DNA from: Diplolepis rosae
Taxonomy: Eukaryota; Arthropoda; Insecta; Hymenoptera; Diplolepididae
Direction of reading: 5' to 3'
NCBI GenBank assembly: GCA_030998225.1
Contig: JAPYXD010000608.1
Span: forward strand, 898,501 to 962,500
Length of the DNA stretch: 64,000 nucleotides
The notes below the pieces were generated by a model. The model saw only the letters and a program-made list of their open reading frames with translations, was not told where the DNA came from and did no database searches. Shown here piece after piece: positions 1 to 9,824 of this stretch. The stretch's first letter is position 1, and every line of letters starts with the position of its first letter. Position numbers and translations under genes: made by a program.

Positions 1-329
1 ATTAATCGTGTCCGTTAGACCGTGCAAAATACGGACTTGAGAGGATATAATCCGGATTGATCCAGTCCGTCTATTTGTACAAAAAATGTACATGACCGGA
101 TATAATCCGGAATGATCGAATCCGTCAGACCGTAAAACTTGCGTAAAATGCTCGCAGAACTGATCGCGCCTCGGCTTCGTCTCGGCTTCGATCTCCTGCG
201 AGCATTATCGCATGTCGCGTAATTACCCTCATTATGCGCCTAGGCACATAATATACTAAACCTTATTTCATTCGAAATCTTTTACACTATCTAAGCATAT
301 AAGCTATCATTCGATTTTCTTTACCAATA
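1..329. other. Unassigned upstream region of gypsy element 1, with short repeats
   Basis: No gene is visible. The 18-base motif starting GGATATAATCCGGA occurs twice (43-60 and 98-115, one mismatch). TGCTCGCAG at 149-157 is matched by its inverse CTGCGAGCA at 196-204, a possible stem around a GC-rich loop. Position and repeats would fit an LTR or leader of the downstream element, but I could not find a matching second LTR, so this is unproven. The stretch 192-255 weakly resembles 35,963-36,025. Confidence 0.4.
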
Positions 330-570
330 TCATACTTCATATGAAAATAAAATAAAGCAATCAAGTCACTCAAAGGTTTGACCTTGAGGCTAACTTATGT
401 GACTTAACATCGGCTTTATTTTATTTACAATTTCTACCCTTCTAGTTTTCGTACCTTATTCTAGAATAAAATAAATTTGTCAAGTTGATCAAGAATTTGA
501 CCTTGAGGCTAACTTATGTGACTTAACATCGGTTTTATTTTATTCACTTTTTTTAAATTGCCTTTTACTA
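330..570 (+). repeat. Two tandem ~119-bp repeat units upstream of gypsy element 1
   Basis: The motif TTTGACCTTGAGGCTAAC and the bases after it, through TTATGTGACTTAA, occur at 377 and 496, each followed by a TTTTATTTTATT-like run. The same unit, in inverse orientation and in four copies, lies at 14,930-15,330 next to the second gypsy element, which runs on the minus strand. The shared unit therefore belongs to the upstream (LTR or leader) part of a common element family. Repeated upstream units in gypsy-type elements can bind host proteins, as the Su(Hw) sites of Drosophila gypsy do; any such role here is inference. Confidence 0.75.
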
Positions 571-700
571 GTCCAAATTAATGAGGGTTTTTCTCTCTTG
601 GTAAAATTTAGCCTTCGTGTGAAGATCATGTTACAATTTATCTAACGCATAGAAGACCCACTACCCGAAATCTAATCCTGATAAGATCCTTAAATTGATC

Positions 701-935
701 GAAATAGGTGAACCACCGCGATAATCCCGCAGGGGGTGCCAATTTCGATAGTTTCAATTCTATTCCCGCGATAATTTGCCGAAGGAATTGAAACCTCTCA
801 ATTTGAATAATCGATGGTAGTGTTTTGAGCGAAATAGGTGAACCACCGCGATAATCCCGCAGGGGGTGCCAATTTTGAAAATTTCAATTCTATTCCCCCG
901 ATAGTCCGCCGGAGGAATTGAAATCATACAAAGCA
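701..935. repeat. Tandem duplication, 130-bp period
   Basis: GAAATAGGTGAACCACCGCG begins at 701 and again at 831, and the homology continues through GATAATCCCGCAGGGGGTGCC. Each unit ends in a small palindrome (TTTCAATTC ... GAATTGAAA). It lies between the ~119-bp repeats and gag, so it is part of the leader of element 1. Confidence 0.8.
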
Positions 936-1135
936 CTTTAGCAACCCAATCCCACACTGAGTTGGCTAGGCTAGTAAGGAGTTTATGCGTGAGTTTAGCC
1001 TTACTAATCTGAGAGTTTTAATTGTGTCGAGAATCAAGCCTTGACTGGTTTTCGTCTCGCGACAATTATTTGAACTCGAGTGACTTGCTTTTCCTTTTAT
1101 GCGTTTAGGGCAATCAAAAAACATTAAAAAATTAA

Positions 1136-1366
1136 TTTTTTTTTTATCCCTGGCCTGTTATACAATTTTTACCTCGATTTTTTAAAATACATTCAAATCT
1201 AGAATCAGGAGTATCTGTCATAGACCTAGCTTCAGAGTCCGAGTCATCCATAATAAACTTATCCTCAGATTCGGAGACAGAAGTACCAAGTGACGCGGAA
1301 ACAATAGTTCTTCAGAGCCTAGAGTCCATCGACAGGAGCATACTCAGTAGTGACTCTGAATTCTAA
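1136..1366 (+). other. Short open frame without ATG encoding an acidic Ser/Glu-rich tail
   Basis: The frame is open from 1136 to the TAA at 1364-1366 and has no ATG. The last 54 residues are rich in Ser, Asp and Glu and include SDSETE and end in SSDSEF. Such bias is unusual for random AT-rich DNA, so this may be the C-terminal end of a coding exon or of an older element copy truncated upstream. No family is recognised. It could also be chance. Confidence 0.3.
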
Positions 1367-1977
1367 TCCACATTTGAAGAAGTAAAAACCTAAAGCCAAA
1401 CACTAATCTAAGTTTACAACTTTGTTTTCGGAACTCAATTGCAAAATTTTTCTTTTCGTTTAAGGTGTAATAGACGTACCATATTAGAGTGTTGTATAAC
1501 CTTGCACAGCTGACCCAACAACGGCTTTATGACTTTCACCTGTAATCTTGTGCACTGCCGTACAATAACCATAGAAACTCCTTGAGGCAAAGCCTTATCA
1601 GCACATACGAATAATTCAGATGTGTCTCGGAATTGGCGTACGCAATAGGTATAAGCTCGAATAAAACACGCGTAACCTGTGCAGATTGACGGACTTTCCC
1701 TAATATAGCGCCTAATTCTAACATAAGCTATTGTGTCACATGTTTGTACATATATTTATATATTAAGCGCCACAAAATTCCGGGGTGGTCTACAGCCATC
1801 GCAGCTACCCTAATTATACCCAAAAATATACGTAAACACGACGTATTTGTGCACGTCGTCTAGGAGTTACAATTTGCATTACCCGGTACAAGTGTTCCGG
1901 GGTGGTCTACGATACACGCTGACCTCACAACATTTTGGCTTCTCTCCTATTATAGATCTCGCTAGCACTACAACGAC
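1367..1977 (+). other. Leader of gypsy element 1 before gag
   Basis: No gene. The 16-base motif TTCCGGGGTGGTCTAC occurs at about 1779 and 1897. Its first 12 bases also occur inside the pol region near 7031. The stretch runs directly into the first gag ATG at 1978. Confidence 0.4.
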
Positions 1978-3074
1978 ATGCCTAGAAACGTAGATTGGAA
2001 CCTGCCCCAATATGGGGCCGATCACAGTCGAAGCGACCTAAATACGGATCCCGAACAAGATACTCAAATACCCTTAAACCAAAGTGTCTCGGATTTATTA
2101 ACTGGAGACCCAGCGAATATTTCGACTGCCGCGTCCTACCTCAATTTAAATACGAGCGCGGTAATGGCTTCGGTATTGGAGTGTATGACTCTGCAGCAGT
2201 GTACATACCATATCCCTCAATCCGACGGTAAAAACCCACCCCTGAAGGAATTCTTGCAGGACGCGACAAACAGTTCTCCAAAGTAAAGGACCTAATAGCG
2301 CACCTGAAGAAAAGATGCGCGCCGACAGAAAAGTACCAATGGTACTTTAAATCCATCCTTAACCTCTGGATGAAACAATCAGAAACCGTGAGCGATTATA
2401 TCGATCGCGTACAGGTCCTTCTGAGTGGAACTAGACACGCGATAGGAGAAAAGTATACGGGCACGTATGAACACACCAAAGAAAAAGTCATTATGATGAA
2501 GCCAGTAATCGACTGTGCTTTAGACGCGTTTATTAGGGGCCTACCGGATGATATATCAATTTTTGTCGACACCCGCAATCCAAAAGATCTCAGCGAAGCG
2601 TTTGAACACGCTCTGCATGCCGAAGAACGACAGAAGTATACGGAGAAAGCGAGAAACGCCGCGTCATACTATCATATCGCGCGGCCCAGAGAGTTTGCGC
2701 CTGAGCGGCATCGCTCACCAAACCCCTTTTCGAGGAAAATGGACCATTCGGAGAAGCACTTTAAATCGGAGAGGCCAAGTTCAAAGGGCAGCACAACAAC
2801 TTCAACAACGACAGGACCTAGTCCTCCCACAACCCCGGCTCCAATGTACACATCCATGTACGGCCAGCACCCTCAGCCCTACCCTCCTTATCAACCTAAT
2901 TATCAATCCCAGTATCTGTATTCCTTTCCTCAATATCCATTAAACTACCCATGTCCACCCCACTATCCTTACCCTCCTCATCCCGCCATGATGCAACGTC
3001 ACCCGTCGAAAAGGGTAAAAAAGCACCCAGTAACTCGTCGTGGCAAGGGCAAAGCAAGATTGCAGGAAGCATAA
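1978..3074 (+). pseudogene. gag: Gag-like protein of gypsy element 1, frameshifted
   Basis: Two frames make one protein. The first runs from ATG 1978 to a stop near 2286; the second is open from upstream of 2283 to 3074 and overlaps it, so a one-base indel at about 2255-2285 splits the gene. The second part has a capsid-like helical stretch (through the DLSEAFEHALHAEER segment) and then a Pro/Tyr-rich tail with repeated PPYQP/PQYP motifs and a basic end (KRVKK). No CCHC zinc knuckle is visible, as in some errantivirus Gags. A CPKC motif at ~3172 in another frame could be the remains of a metal-binding end. Assignment rests on position before protease/RT and on composition. Confidence 0.65.
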
Positions 3075-3240
3075 CTTCTCCCCGGTCAGCCTCTCCAGGT
3101 CCATCAGGAGCTTTAAATTCCCTATCGACTCGTCGCGCGGACGCTGTGACGAGTCAATCAACTATACAAGAGTGTCCCAAGTGCGTGCACTTCCAGGAGA
3201 ACTCCGTAGGGTCCTTCGAACGGGACACAGCTAAGAAGTA

Positions 3241-3400
3241 ACACCAGTAGTTGAACTAACTGCACCTGAATTCCAAGATCCTAGGGCAACCTTCCCGGTC
3301 GACCCAGGTTCTGACGTGAATCTTGTGAAATTTCACGCTTTCGCCAGGATATGATTATCAATTCAGGAATAATACTCTTGTCACTATATCCAACCCAATC
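3241..3400 (+). pseudogene. Retropepsin (protease) remnant of gypsy element 1
   Basis: Around 3291-3345 a frame reads TFPVDPGSDVNLVKFHA, which fits the active-site loop of LTR-element aspartic proteases (normally a DTG or DSG triplet). Here the triplet is DPG (3301-3309), so the catalytic loop is altered. A stop follows within about 15 codons. The 400 bases after it keep only scattered homology and lead into RT. Confidence 0.6.
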
Positions 3401-3805
3401 ACGCCGATTCCATTTGTCGACGCAGAATCACGGGAAGCCAAAAAAGTCCTTAAATCAGAAATCAAGCCCTTTGCCAGGATCTTGAAAATCAAAGCAAGAA
3501 CCAGGCAACCCATTGCGATAGATGTGCCTAATTCGGGAATCCATCAAGGGTACCTGCCAAGGATTGATACCCCAAAGGGCTTGTACATGAGTGAAGCAGC
3601 CGTCACCGCTTAAGATGGCAAGTGCCACGTCCTGGCCATAAACACCATGGAATAGGACATAGAATTTAATGTCCCGCCACAAGAAATCATCCCCTATGAT
3701 TTCTGCAAATTCCCCGGTGAAGAATTCTCGGAATCAGTGACATAGGACTCGCTCGAATATCCCCAGGAACAGCTGAGAGGAAATTATTTTGATCGCGTCA
3801 AAAGA

Positions 3806-4500
3806 GTGATACAAAGTTTACATGTGTCACACTTCTCGTCTGAGGAAGAGGACTATGTATTCAGCTGGGCGGAAGATTATACTTATATCTTCTACCTAAA
3901 TGACGAGAAGCTCACTTCCACTCATCTGATCCAGAATCGAATCCCGACCATCGACGATAAAATCATCGTTAAGGAACAAAAAATGTCACTTCACGAGGCT
4001 ACTGACCAGATACATGCCCAGATAGAAAAACAGTATAAAAGTGGCATCATATGCAGCTCCAAGTCTCCCTATAACTCACCACTTTTAATCATCCCTAAAA
4101 AGCTCGACGCTTCCCGTGAAAGAAAATGGAGGTTTGTATTCGACTTCCGAGCCCTTAATGAAAAAGTAATAGGGGATGCCTACCAACTACCCAAGATTGT
4201 GGACATCTTCGATCAGCTTGGAAATGCCCAGTACTACTTGGTTTTCAACCTGGCAATCGGTTTCCACCAAATAGAAACACACCCAGAAGATCGAGCAAAA
4301 ACCGCTTTCTCATCACCTAGAGGACACTTTGAATACCTTCATATGCCCATGAGAATCAAAAACGCGCCGGTTACCTTTCAGCGCCTTATGGATACAGTGC
4401 TGAAAGGGATGCATGGCAGAGGTATTCGTCTATTTGGATGACATTGTGGCATATGCAGAAAGTCTCGAAGAACACGATAAAAAGGCAGGAAAGGCAAAAG
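3806..4500 (+). pseudogene. Reverse transcriptase of gypsy element 1, inactive
   Basis: The frame 3806-4441 carries clear Ty3/gypsy RT landmarks: SPYNSPLLIIPKK, a WRFVFDFRALN motif, NLAIGFHQI, and FQRLMDTVL. The first catalytic Asp (motif A, normally DLxxGFHQI) is Asn here. A frameshift near 4410 moves the YLDD motif (4431-4442) into another frame, where homology continues to about 4500 (ESLEEHDKK). The thumb region that should follow is missing: the next homologous sequence is RNase H at ~4540. In a live element this domain copies the RNA genome into cDNA. Confidence 0.9.
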
Positions 4501-4519
4501 AAAAGCTTCAGAAGAATTC

Positions 4520-4980
4520 GCAGCTATCTCTGTAGGGAGCCTATTCTCTTGTACCCAGATTTCTAGAAGACGTTCAATCTAGCCATGAATGCTTCCGATC
4601 ACGCGGTTGGAGCAATATTGACCGAAGAAAAAGACTGAGTAGATATGCCCGTGGCGTACTTCCCGAAAACGATGAACACCTGCGAGCAAAGGTAACCTGA
4701 GGCTGAGAAAGAGTGTCTTGCCGTATTGTACGCGGTTATAAATTTCCGCCCATACCTATACGGCCGAGAATTTATTTTGGCTTGTGAATACGAACCTATC
4801 CACTGGATAGCCTATGTTGAGAACCGTGGAGCAGGTCTCCTACGATGGAGATTAAGGCTCCAGGATTAACAATATAAGTTCGAGTACAAGCAGGGGAAGT
4901 TGAACAGGCAGACAAACGGCGAAACGAAGAGGAAGACCACCTGGTCCATCTTCTACGGTGCCGAGGGTGAGCTCCGATGA
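4520..4980 (+). pseudogene. Gypsy-type RNase H (first copy), catalytic residues lost
   Basis: One frame from 4537 gives EPILLYPDF, then NASDHAVGAIL (families have TDAS...GAVL), VAYFPKTMN, EKECLAVLYAV, FRPYLYGREF, a CEYEPIHW stretch (families have TDHKPL), and GLLRWRLRLQ. The first Asp is replaced by Asn and the TDH motif by CEY; the frame also has four internal stops. This is the domain every Ty3/gypsy Pol has after RT. Because a second, intact-looking RNase H follows (see next entry), its loss of catalytic residues may predate the death of this copy. That is inference; comparison with sister copies is needed. Confidence 0.85.
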
Positions 4981-6334
4981 TTCATACGCGCCCCCGGTAG
5001 GTCGGGTAGGCCCGAACCTGAGCGAAAGTTGCATCGTGAAAAGGCTCTCTCGGCGTCGAGGAACAACGGGACTACCGAGAACGACCAAGAATATCCAGAC
5101 CAGAAGAATAGCTTCTTCTGAGCAGGAACAATCTTCAAGCGATGACAGCAGTGAGGATTCAGACCATCCTGTGTACAGAAAGTCACACAGCGTTCTCCCA
5201 AGCCTGAAGTTGCGCACGGATGACGCAACGGGCGGTTCTCCACCAAAAAGGGCGCCTCCATGTGTCCGTGTTCCGAGTCCTTGGATCCCCCCCCCCCTCC
5301 AAGAACCCTATGTAGACGTCTTCGTCGACGGCGCCTGCAGCCACAACGGGAGAGGCGAACCCAGGGCTGGCATCGGCGTCTGGTTTGTCCCAGACGACCC
5401 GTTGAATGTCTCTCAGCCGGCCCGAGGTCGGCAGACCAATAACGCCGCCGAAATCGAGGCCGCTGTCAACGCGGCCCTAAAGGCTCAAAATGCTGGAATA
5501 AAAAAATTAAGAATTAACACTGACTCCAAATATCTAGTCAGCAGCGCAACGGAATGGATCCCAACGTGGGAAAAGAACGACTCGAAGACAGCTGAGAACA
5601 AACCAGTTAAAAACCGGACCGAATTTAAGAAATTAAAAAAGGCACTTGAGCCAATGGAGGTAATTTGGAACCATGTCCAAGGGCATAATTGCATTGAAGG
5701 CAACGAGACAGCCGACAGAATTGCCCGTGAAGGAATCGAAGGAAGAGCACTGCTCAGTTATGAATCTAAGCAAGACGCTGATAACCATAGTGGACCATTG
5801 AAGACAATTGTCGACGTTCCGCCCTTGCCTGTAGACAGTGGCGATAAAGAATTTGACATAGAAACCCTTAAAGGGGATCTACAAAAATCATCCTCTCAAT
5901 TTAAGAAATTTGTGGAGAGGATAGGGCTAGACATATCCAACATAAACCCTCACTCACTCGACTGGGATCATGAGGGCATGGACACGGAGAACGTCCCGGT
6001 GTGTATCCATGTGTCAGAAGGTGAGGAAGACGAAGCACTATTGAAAAATCTGAAGGCCCTTGACCCCTGTGGGGAGTTCGATGATGACGCTTTCCCCAAA
6101 AGGGCTCAGGACTTCCTGGAACAATATGAAGAGAGGATATCTGGATCATCTGCCAAACCAGACCAGGCGAATGAAACCCTCTCCAACCCACTCCAAAATC
6201 CGGAGGAAGGAAGTGAGATTAAGGGGGAAAAATCTCAATCACCTAGGCTTTCACCAAGATATACCAATGTGAAAAGAAAAAGCATGGTGAGATTCAAGCA
6301 TTTCCCGGAGGATGTTGAGTCCCCAATAATTTGA
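4958..6334 (+). CDS. Second RNase H domain of RNase H1 type plus disordered flanks (pol of gypsy element 1)
   Basis: A 458-residue open frame. Residues 1-115 are Ser/Arg/Pro-rich and probably disordered. Residues ~118-262 are an RNase H of the cellular RNase H1 kind: VDGAC (Asp124), NNAAE (Glu165), NTDSKYL (Asp189), HVQGH (His243) and GNETAD (Asp253), so all metal-binding carboxylates and the His are present; an RNase H1-like W...KPVKNRTEF handle segment lies between. Residues 270-458 are acidic and low-complexity. RNase H removes RNA from RNA/DNA hybrids; in an LTR element it degrades the template during reverse transcription. The frame is the same as that of the next two entries; the stop is a single TGA (6332-6334). 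The ATG at 4958 may not be a real start, since pol is normally a polyprotein. Confidence 0.85.
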   Translation: MPRVSSDDSYAPPVGRVGPNLSESCIVKRLSRRRGTTGLPRTTKNIQTRRIASSEQEQSSSDDSSEDSDHPVYRKSHSVLPSLKLRTDDATGGSPPKRAPPCVRVPSPWIPPPLQEPYVDVFVDGACSHNGRGEPRAGIGVWFVPDDPLNVSQPARGRQTNNAAEIEAAVNAALKAQNAGIKKLRINTDSKYLVSSATEWIPTWEKNDSKTAENKPVKNRTEFKKLKKALEPMEVIWNHVQGHNCIEGNETADRIAREGIEGRALLSYESKQDADNHSGPLKTIVDVPPLPVDSGDKEFDIETLKGDLQKSSSQFKKFVERIGLDISNINPHSLDWDHEGMDTENVPVCIHVSEGEEDEALLKNLKALDPCGEFDDDAFPKRAQDFLEQYEERISGSSAKPDQANETLSNPLQNPEEGSEIKGEKSQSPRLSPRYTNVKRKSMVRFKHFPEDVESPII

Positions 6335-6892
6335 AGGCAATCTCCAAGGAGATCGTTATTCCCAACTTCAGCTCCGTCTGTAACCCCAGGCGCGAAGTCA
6401 ACAACATTTCCAATCGCCGAAGAAGAGGAAGGAACGGATACGAACAAGAGCCCAACGACAAGAGGCTTAGAGCTTAAAACACGGCGATTGCAGCGTTCGG
6501 AGACGTCCGAAACAAACACCGTTGGCTCCACTCCATTTTCTAGCTCTTTGATCGATGTTGCTATTCCTTATATCGATCCGCCGTCACCCTCTTCCTTGGA
6601 GAAAGAGCCAGAAGGGCAAAAACCTCTTCTAAATTGCACGGAGATGCACAACATTAAGCAGGAGTGGACAGAACTACTGACTTACCGACAAGACAACTAC
6701 GCGCATTTTTTTTCTGAAGACTTCGAGCCAAAAAACGCTATTGCGCAACTGCTTGTGGCCACCGAGCGTCTTGACCTCCAAGACACCTGGGAAAGCCGAC
6801 CCAAAAAGGGACAAGTCCTAGTCACCTCGCACGGACAACGCATGACCTACTCGATCGTAGTGAAGAAACGACACCTTGACGAAATTGACTAG
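6335..6892 (+). CDS. Linker and unidentified domain between RNase H and integrase
   Basis: The same frame as the second RNase H stays open from 6335 to the TAG at 6890-6892. The first ~90 codons are Ser/Thr/Pro-rich linker. The last ~85 residues look folded: an aromatic/acidic stretch (NYAHFFSEDFEP), a hydrophobic helix-like LLVATERLDL, then alternating hydrophobic residues with GQVLVTSHGQRM and a basic end. I do not recognise the family. Its place before the integrase zinc-binding domain suggests an accessory Pol module rather than a host gene. Beyond the TAG the frame continues directly into integrase, so the stop looks like decay, though programmed readthrough cannot be excluded. Confidence 0.5.
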   Translation, partial: RQSPRRSLFPTSAPSVTPGAKSTTFPIAEEEEGTDTNKSPTTRGLELKTRRLQRSETSETNTVGSTPFSSSLIDVAIPYIDPPSPSSLEKEPEGQKPLLNCTEMHNIKQEWTELLTYRQDNYAHFFSEDFEPKNAIAQLLVATERLDLQDTWESRPKKGQVLVTSHGQRMTYSIVVKKRHLDEID

Positions 6893-6961
6893 AAAGATGT
6901 CACTCAGAGGCTGAAAAATCTCCAACTGTCTCTTATAAGGAATAAGCAAACAACACTGCGA

Positions 6962-8124
6962 ATGACAAACTCAGGAGACCTCATGGGCCCCTTGCCTCCG
7001 AAGAAAATGACAGACATTCTGTCTGAAATATTCCGGGGTGGTGACATAACTGTCACACTTTGCCACGGAAAGATTCAGGTTCCACATTATGAAAAGAGGC
7101 ACAAGATAATCGAAGAATACCACAGCAGCCTCATAGGGGGCCATAAGGGCATAACTAAGAACTGCAGGAGAATTAGGGAGCGATACACCTGGACCGGACT
7201 GAGAGATCAAATCACGGAATTTATTCGAGGTTGTAAGAGCTGCTTCGAAAAAAAACTCGTGCGAGCTCGAACCCAGGAACCCATGCTCATTACCGACACT
7301 CCGGCCGAACCGTTCGACAAGGTGTCTCCCGATACAGTCGGTAAACTACCAACTACCCCTAACGGAAATTGCCACATTCTCGAGATGCAGGACAACTTCA
7401 GCAAGTGCTGCATCGCAGTCCCTATACCAAACCTCCAGACCATCATTATCGCACACGCCGTCGCGACGAACCTCTTCCACAATATGGCACTCCTAGGGTC
7501 ATAGTTACGGACAGAGGAGGAAGATTCGTAAGCAAGCTAATGAGAAAATTAGAGAAGCTGTTTAACGTCAAACAACTGACCACCTCTGGCTATCGACCTC
7601 AAACCGAAGGGTCTTTGGAAAGGAGTCATATTGCGCTCACCGATTATATCAAGCATTATGCGAGCGACTACGACGATTGGGATCGACTGCTCCCTTTCGC
7701 CATATTCGCCTACAATACTTCGGTACACGAGGCGACCAACTTCACACCCTATGATCTTGTGTTTGGCCGAATAGCCAGGACCCCCAGTTCCTTTCTCCAG
7801 GGCGAGGAACTGGAAACCTGCAGCTCCTACTTGTGTGACCTGATAGTCCGACTATCGAAAATACAGAAAATCGCGGCACGAAATTTGGTTAGAGCCAAAC
7901 AGCGCGCCAAAGAGTTTTACGATAAGAAATTTCCACCCTTGAAAGGTAAAATAGGCGACCAAGTCTACGCGATAAAGGAAGTTAGAGAAGGGAAATTCGA
8001 TAGTAGGAGAGAAGGACCGTTCACCATTGTAGGGTTTACCGAAAACAACAACTTAATCTTAGAGGAAAAGTTCGGGGAGCGCTGCATGAGGCACGCCGAC
8101 AAGCTGTTGATCTTTCATAGATGA
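6962..8124 (+). pseudogene. Integrase of gypsy element 1, one frameshift
   Basis: The first frame (6962-7504) holds the HH-CC zinc module (H...HKGITK ... CKSC) and the first catalytic Asp (DTVGKLPTT). A frameshift near 7485-7500 shifts the rest to the frame that ends at 8124, which has VTDRG (second Asp), RPQTEGSLERSH (Glu) and a C-terminal GPFTIVGF chromatin/DNA-binding-like segment ending at TGA 8122-8124. All three DDE carboxylates are present, so apart from the indel the enzyme looks little changed. Integrase joins element cDNA to host DNA. Confidence 0.9.
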
Positions 8125-8189
8125 AATATCGGAGGCTTGCTGGTGTGCATCATAACCAGGGGCTCAAGTTGAGGACATGTCGCCAAGGA

Positions 8190-8262
8190 AAAAATAAAAA
8201 AAAAAATAAATATATACATATATATATACACACATATATATATATATATATATATTATAACC
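8190..8262. repeat. A-rich run and (TA)n microsatellite
   Basis: An A-rich tract is followed by TA/CA dinucleotide repeats just after the integrase stop. Confidence 0.9.
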
Positions 8263-9824
8263 GAAATTATTGGTTATGATATTGAATTTAGTTGCCTCGA
8301 GGCCGTTTGACTGCCGTTGAACTGATTTATTTAGTACGATTTAGCCAAGATAATATTCACGGGCGCCAGCTCGTTTTTTTTATTGGAGTTATTCTCAGAG
8401 AAAACGAGCAAAGTTAGGTAATTGAAGCTCGAGACGAATTGAATGAATCGTTACACTTACGGCTAGCACAGTACCGCGGAGATGGCGGGGTCAGAGGAAT
8501 AACACTGAGTTGACATGAGTTAATATAAACGAAATTCAGATTTATTAAATAGCGACCAATTGAGGTAATTCGATCGTTACATGAGAATAGCCATTCGAAC
8601 CATTTAAACCTATCAAACACAAATCATTACCCGTCGATGGTTGATTATAATTAAGCAAATCTTTCACTAAGGATTTAATCGAATGTGTGAGTTACGTATA
8701 CTAATTCGTCAAAACAAAGGAAGAGAGTAACAAAGATTTCGGATACCTGCTGCCACTCGTCTTTGATGTGCGGGGCATCTTTTTTTACTCCAAAATTCCT
8801 TCTAGTCTTTCCATACGATTTTATTCCCTTTTGCTCCAAAATAATGAGGTTTAGTCGAGACGATAGCTTGATGTGCAGGCTAATAAGCCGAATCCAATCA
8901 ACAAGACTTCTGGACTACAGCCAGGGTCTGAAGTCAAACTTTTTAACGCTCAGAGCGTACTTGATTTTATGTGTACTTATAATTTGTGATACCGCGAACA
9001 ACGCCCAGAACAGAGTGGCAGAGGCTCGTTTCTCTTCCAGCCTCATGGCGTGCACGAAAAGGCGGCGCCACGAGTCTTAAATTAATATTGATTTTACTTA
9101 AACTAAACTATTGGATAACTCGTCGACGGTCGATAATTTCCACGGTGATGCGCACGGCCCAGAGATGATGCCAGGTGTACAAGGTCCAACAGCCGACGGC
9201 TGATCCAGGGTTGAAAGTGACAATTGTGAAAGATGTCATCTTCCTGATCGTTCATGTGCACGGGAATCACATCCATGCACTTTGATCAGGATCCTCTTCG
9301 GGCCTTTGCGATGCAGAAGTAGACGTCGGAGTTACGACTGTATAAGTTTGATGTTCTGAGCCCCTATGGCTCAGTATTACATATGCGAACAAAAATAAAT
9401 AGAAAAGGTGTGAAAGTGTTTGTAATTGAGTGTAATTTCCCGAGACACGGATTGCTGTTTTGTTGCCAGCTGATTGTTCAAGAGCTCATTTGCTCCAATC
9501 GGCTGATCGACTTTATGCAAACAGCTAGAGTGACTCTGTGCTGGAAGTTAAACACGAAAAAAAAAGGTAAATCTCGGTGCATGTGCGTGGTAATAATATA
9601 CCACATCACAATATATATATATTACGCCAATAAAGGGGACTTTCCCTTGAATCAACCCTGGCGACTTGTGCCCAACTTCCCATACTTGCCTTTCCGGTTC
9701 CAGGGCCCAAAATAAACGACTATCCGAAGTCCAGGTATCCTACAGGAAACGCCCCTCCTTTAAGCTCCTAGAGACTCTAGGAGGATAGATCTACTCTTTA
9801 CTGACAAGAACTGCAGGTGAAATA
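8263..9824. other. Unassigned region between integrase and env-like fragment
   Basis: No open frame of recognisable family. Notable bits: CACGGGCGCCAGC at ~8358 followed by an inverted pair GCTCGTTTT ... AAAACGAGC (8368-8408), which might mark a polypurine/LTR junction, and a GC-rich patch at 8,980-9,340. The inverse form of CACGGGCGCCA also occurs near 14,713. If an env gene once filled this region it is unreadable here. Confidence 0.35.
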
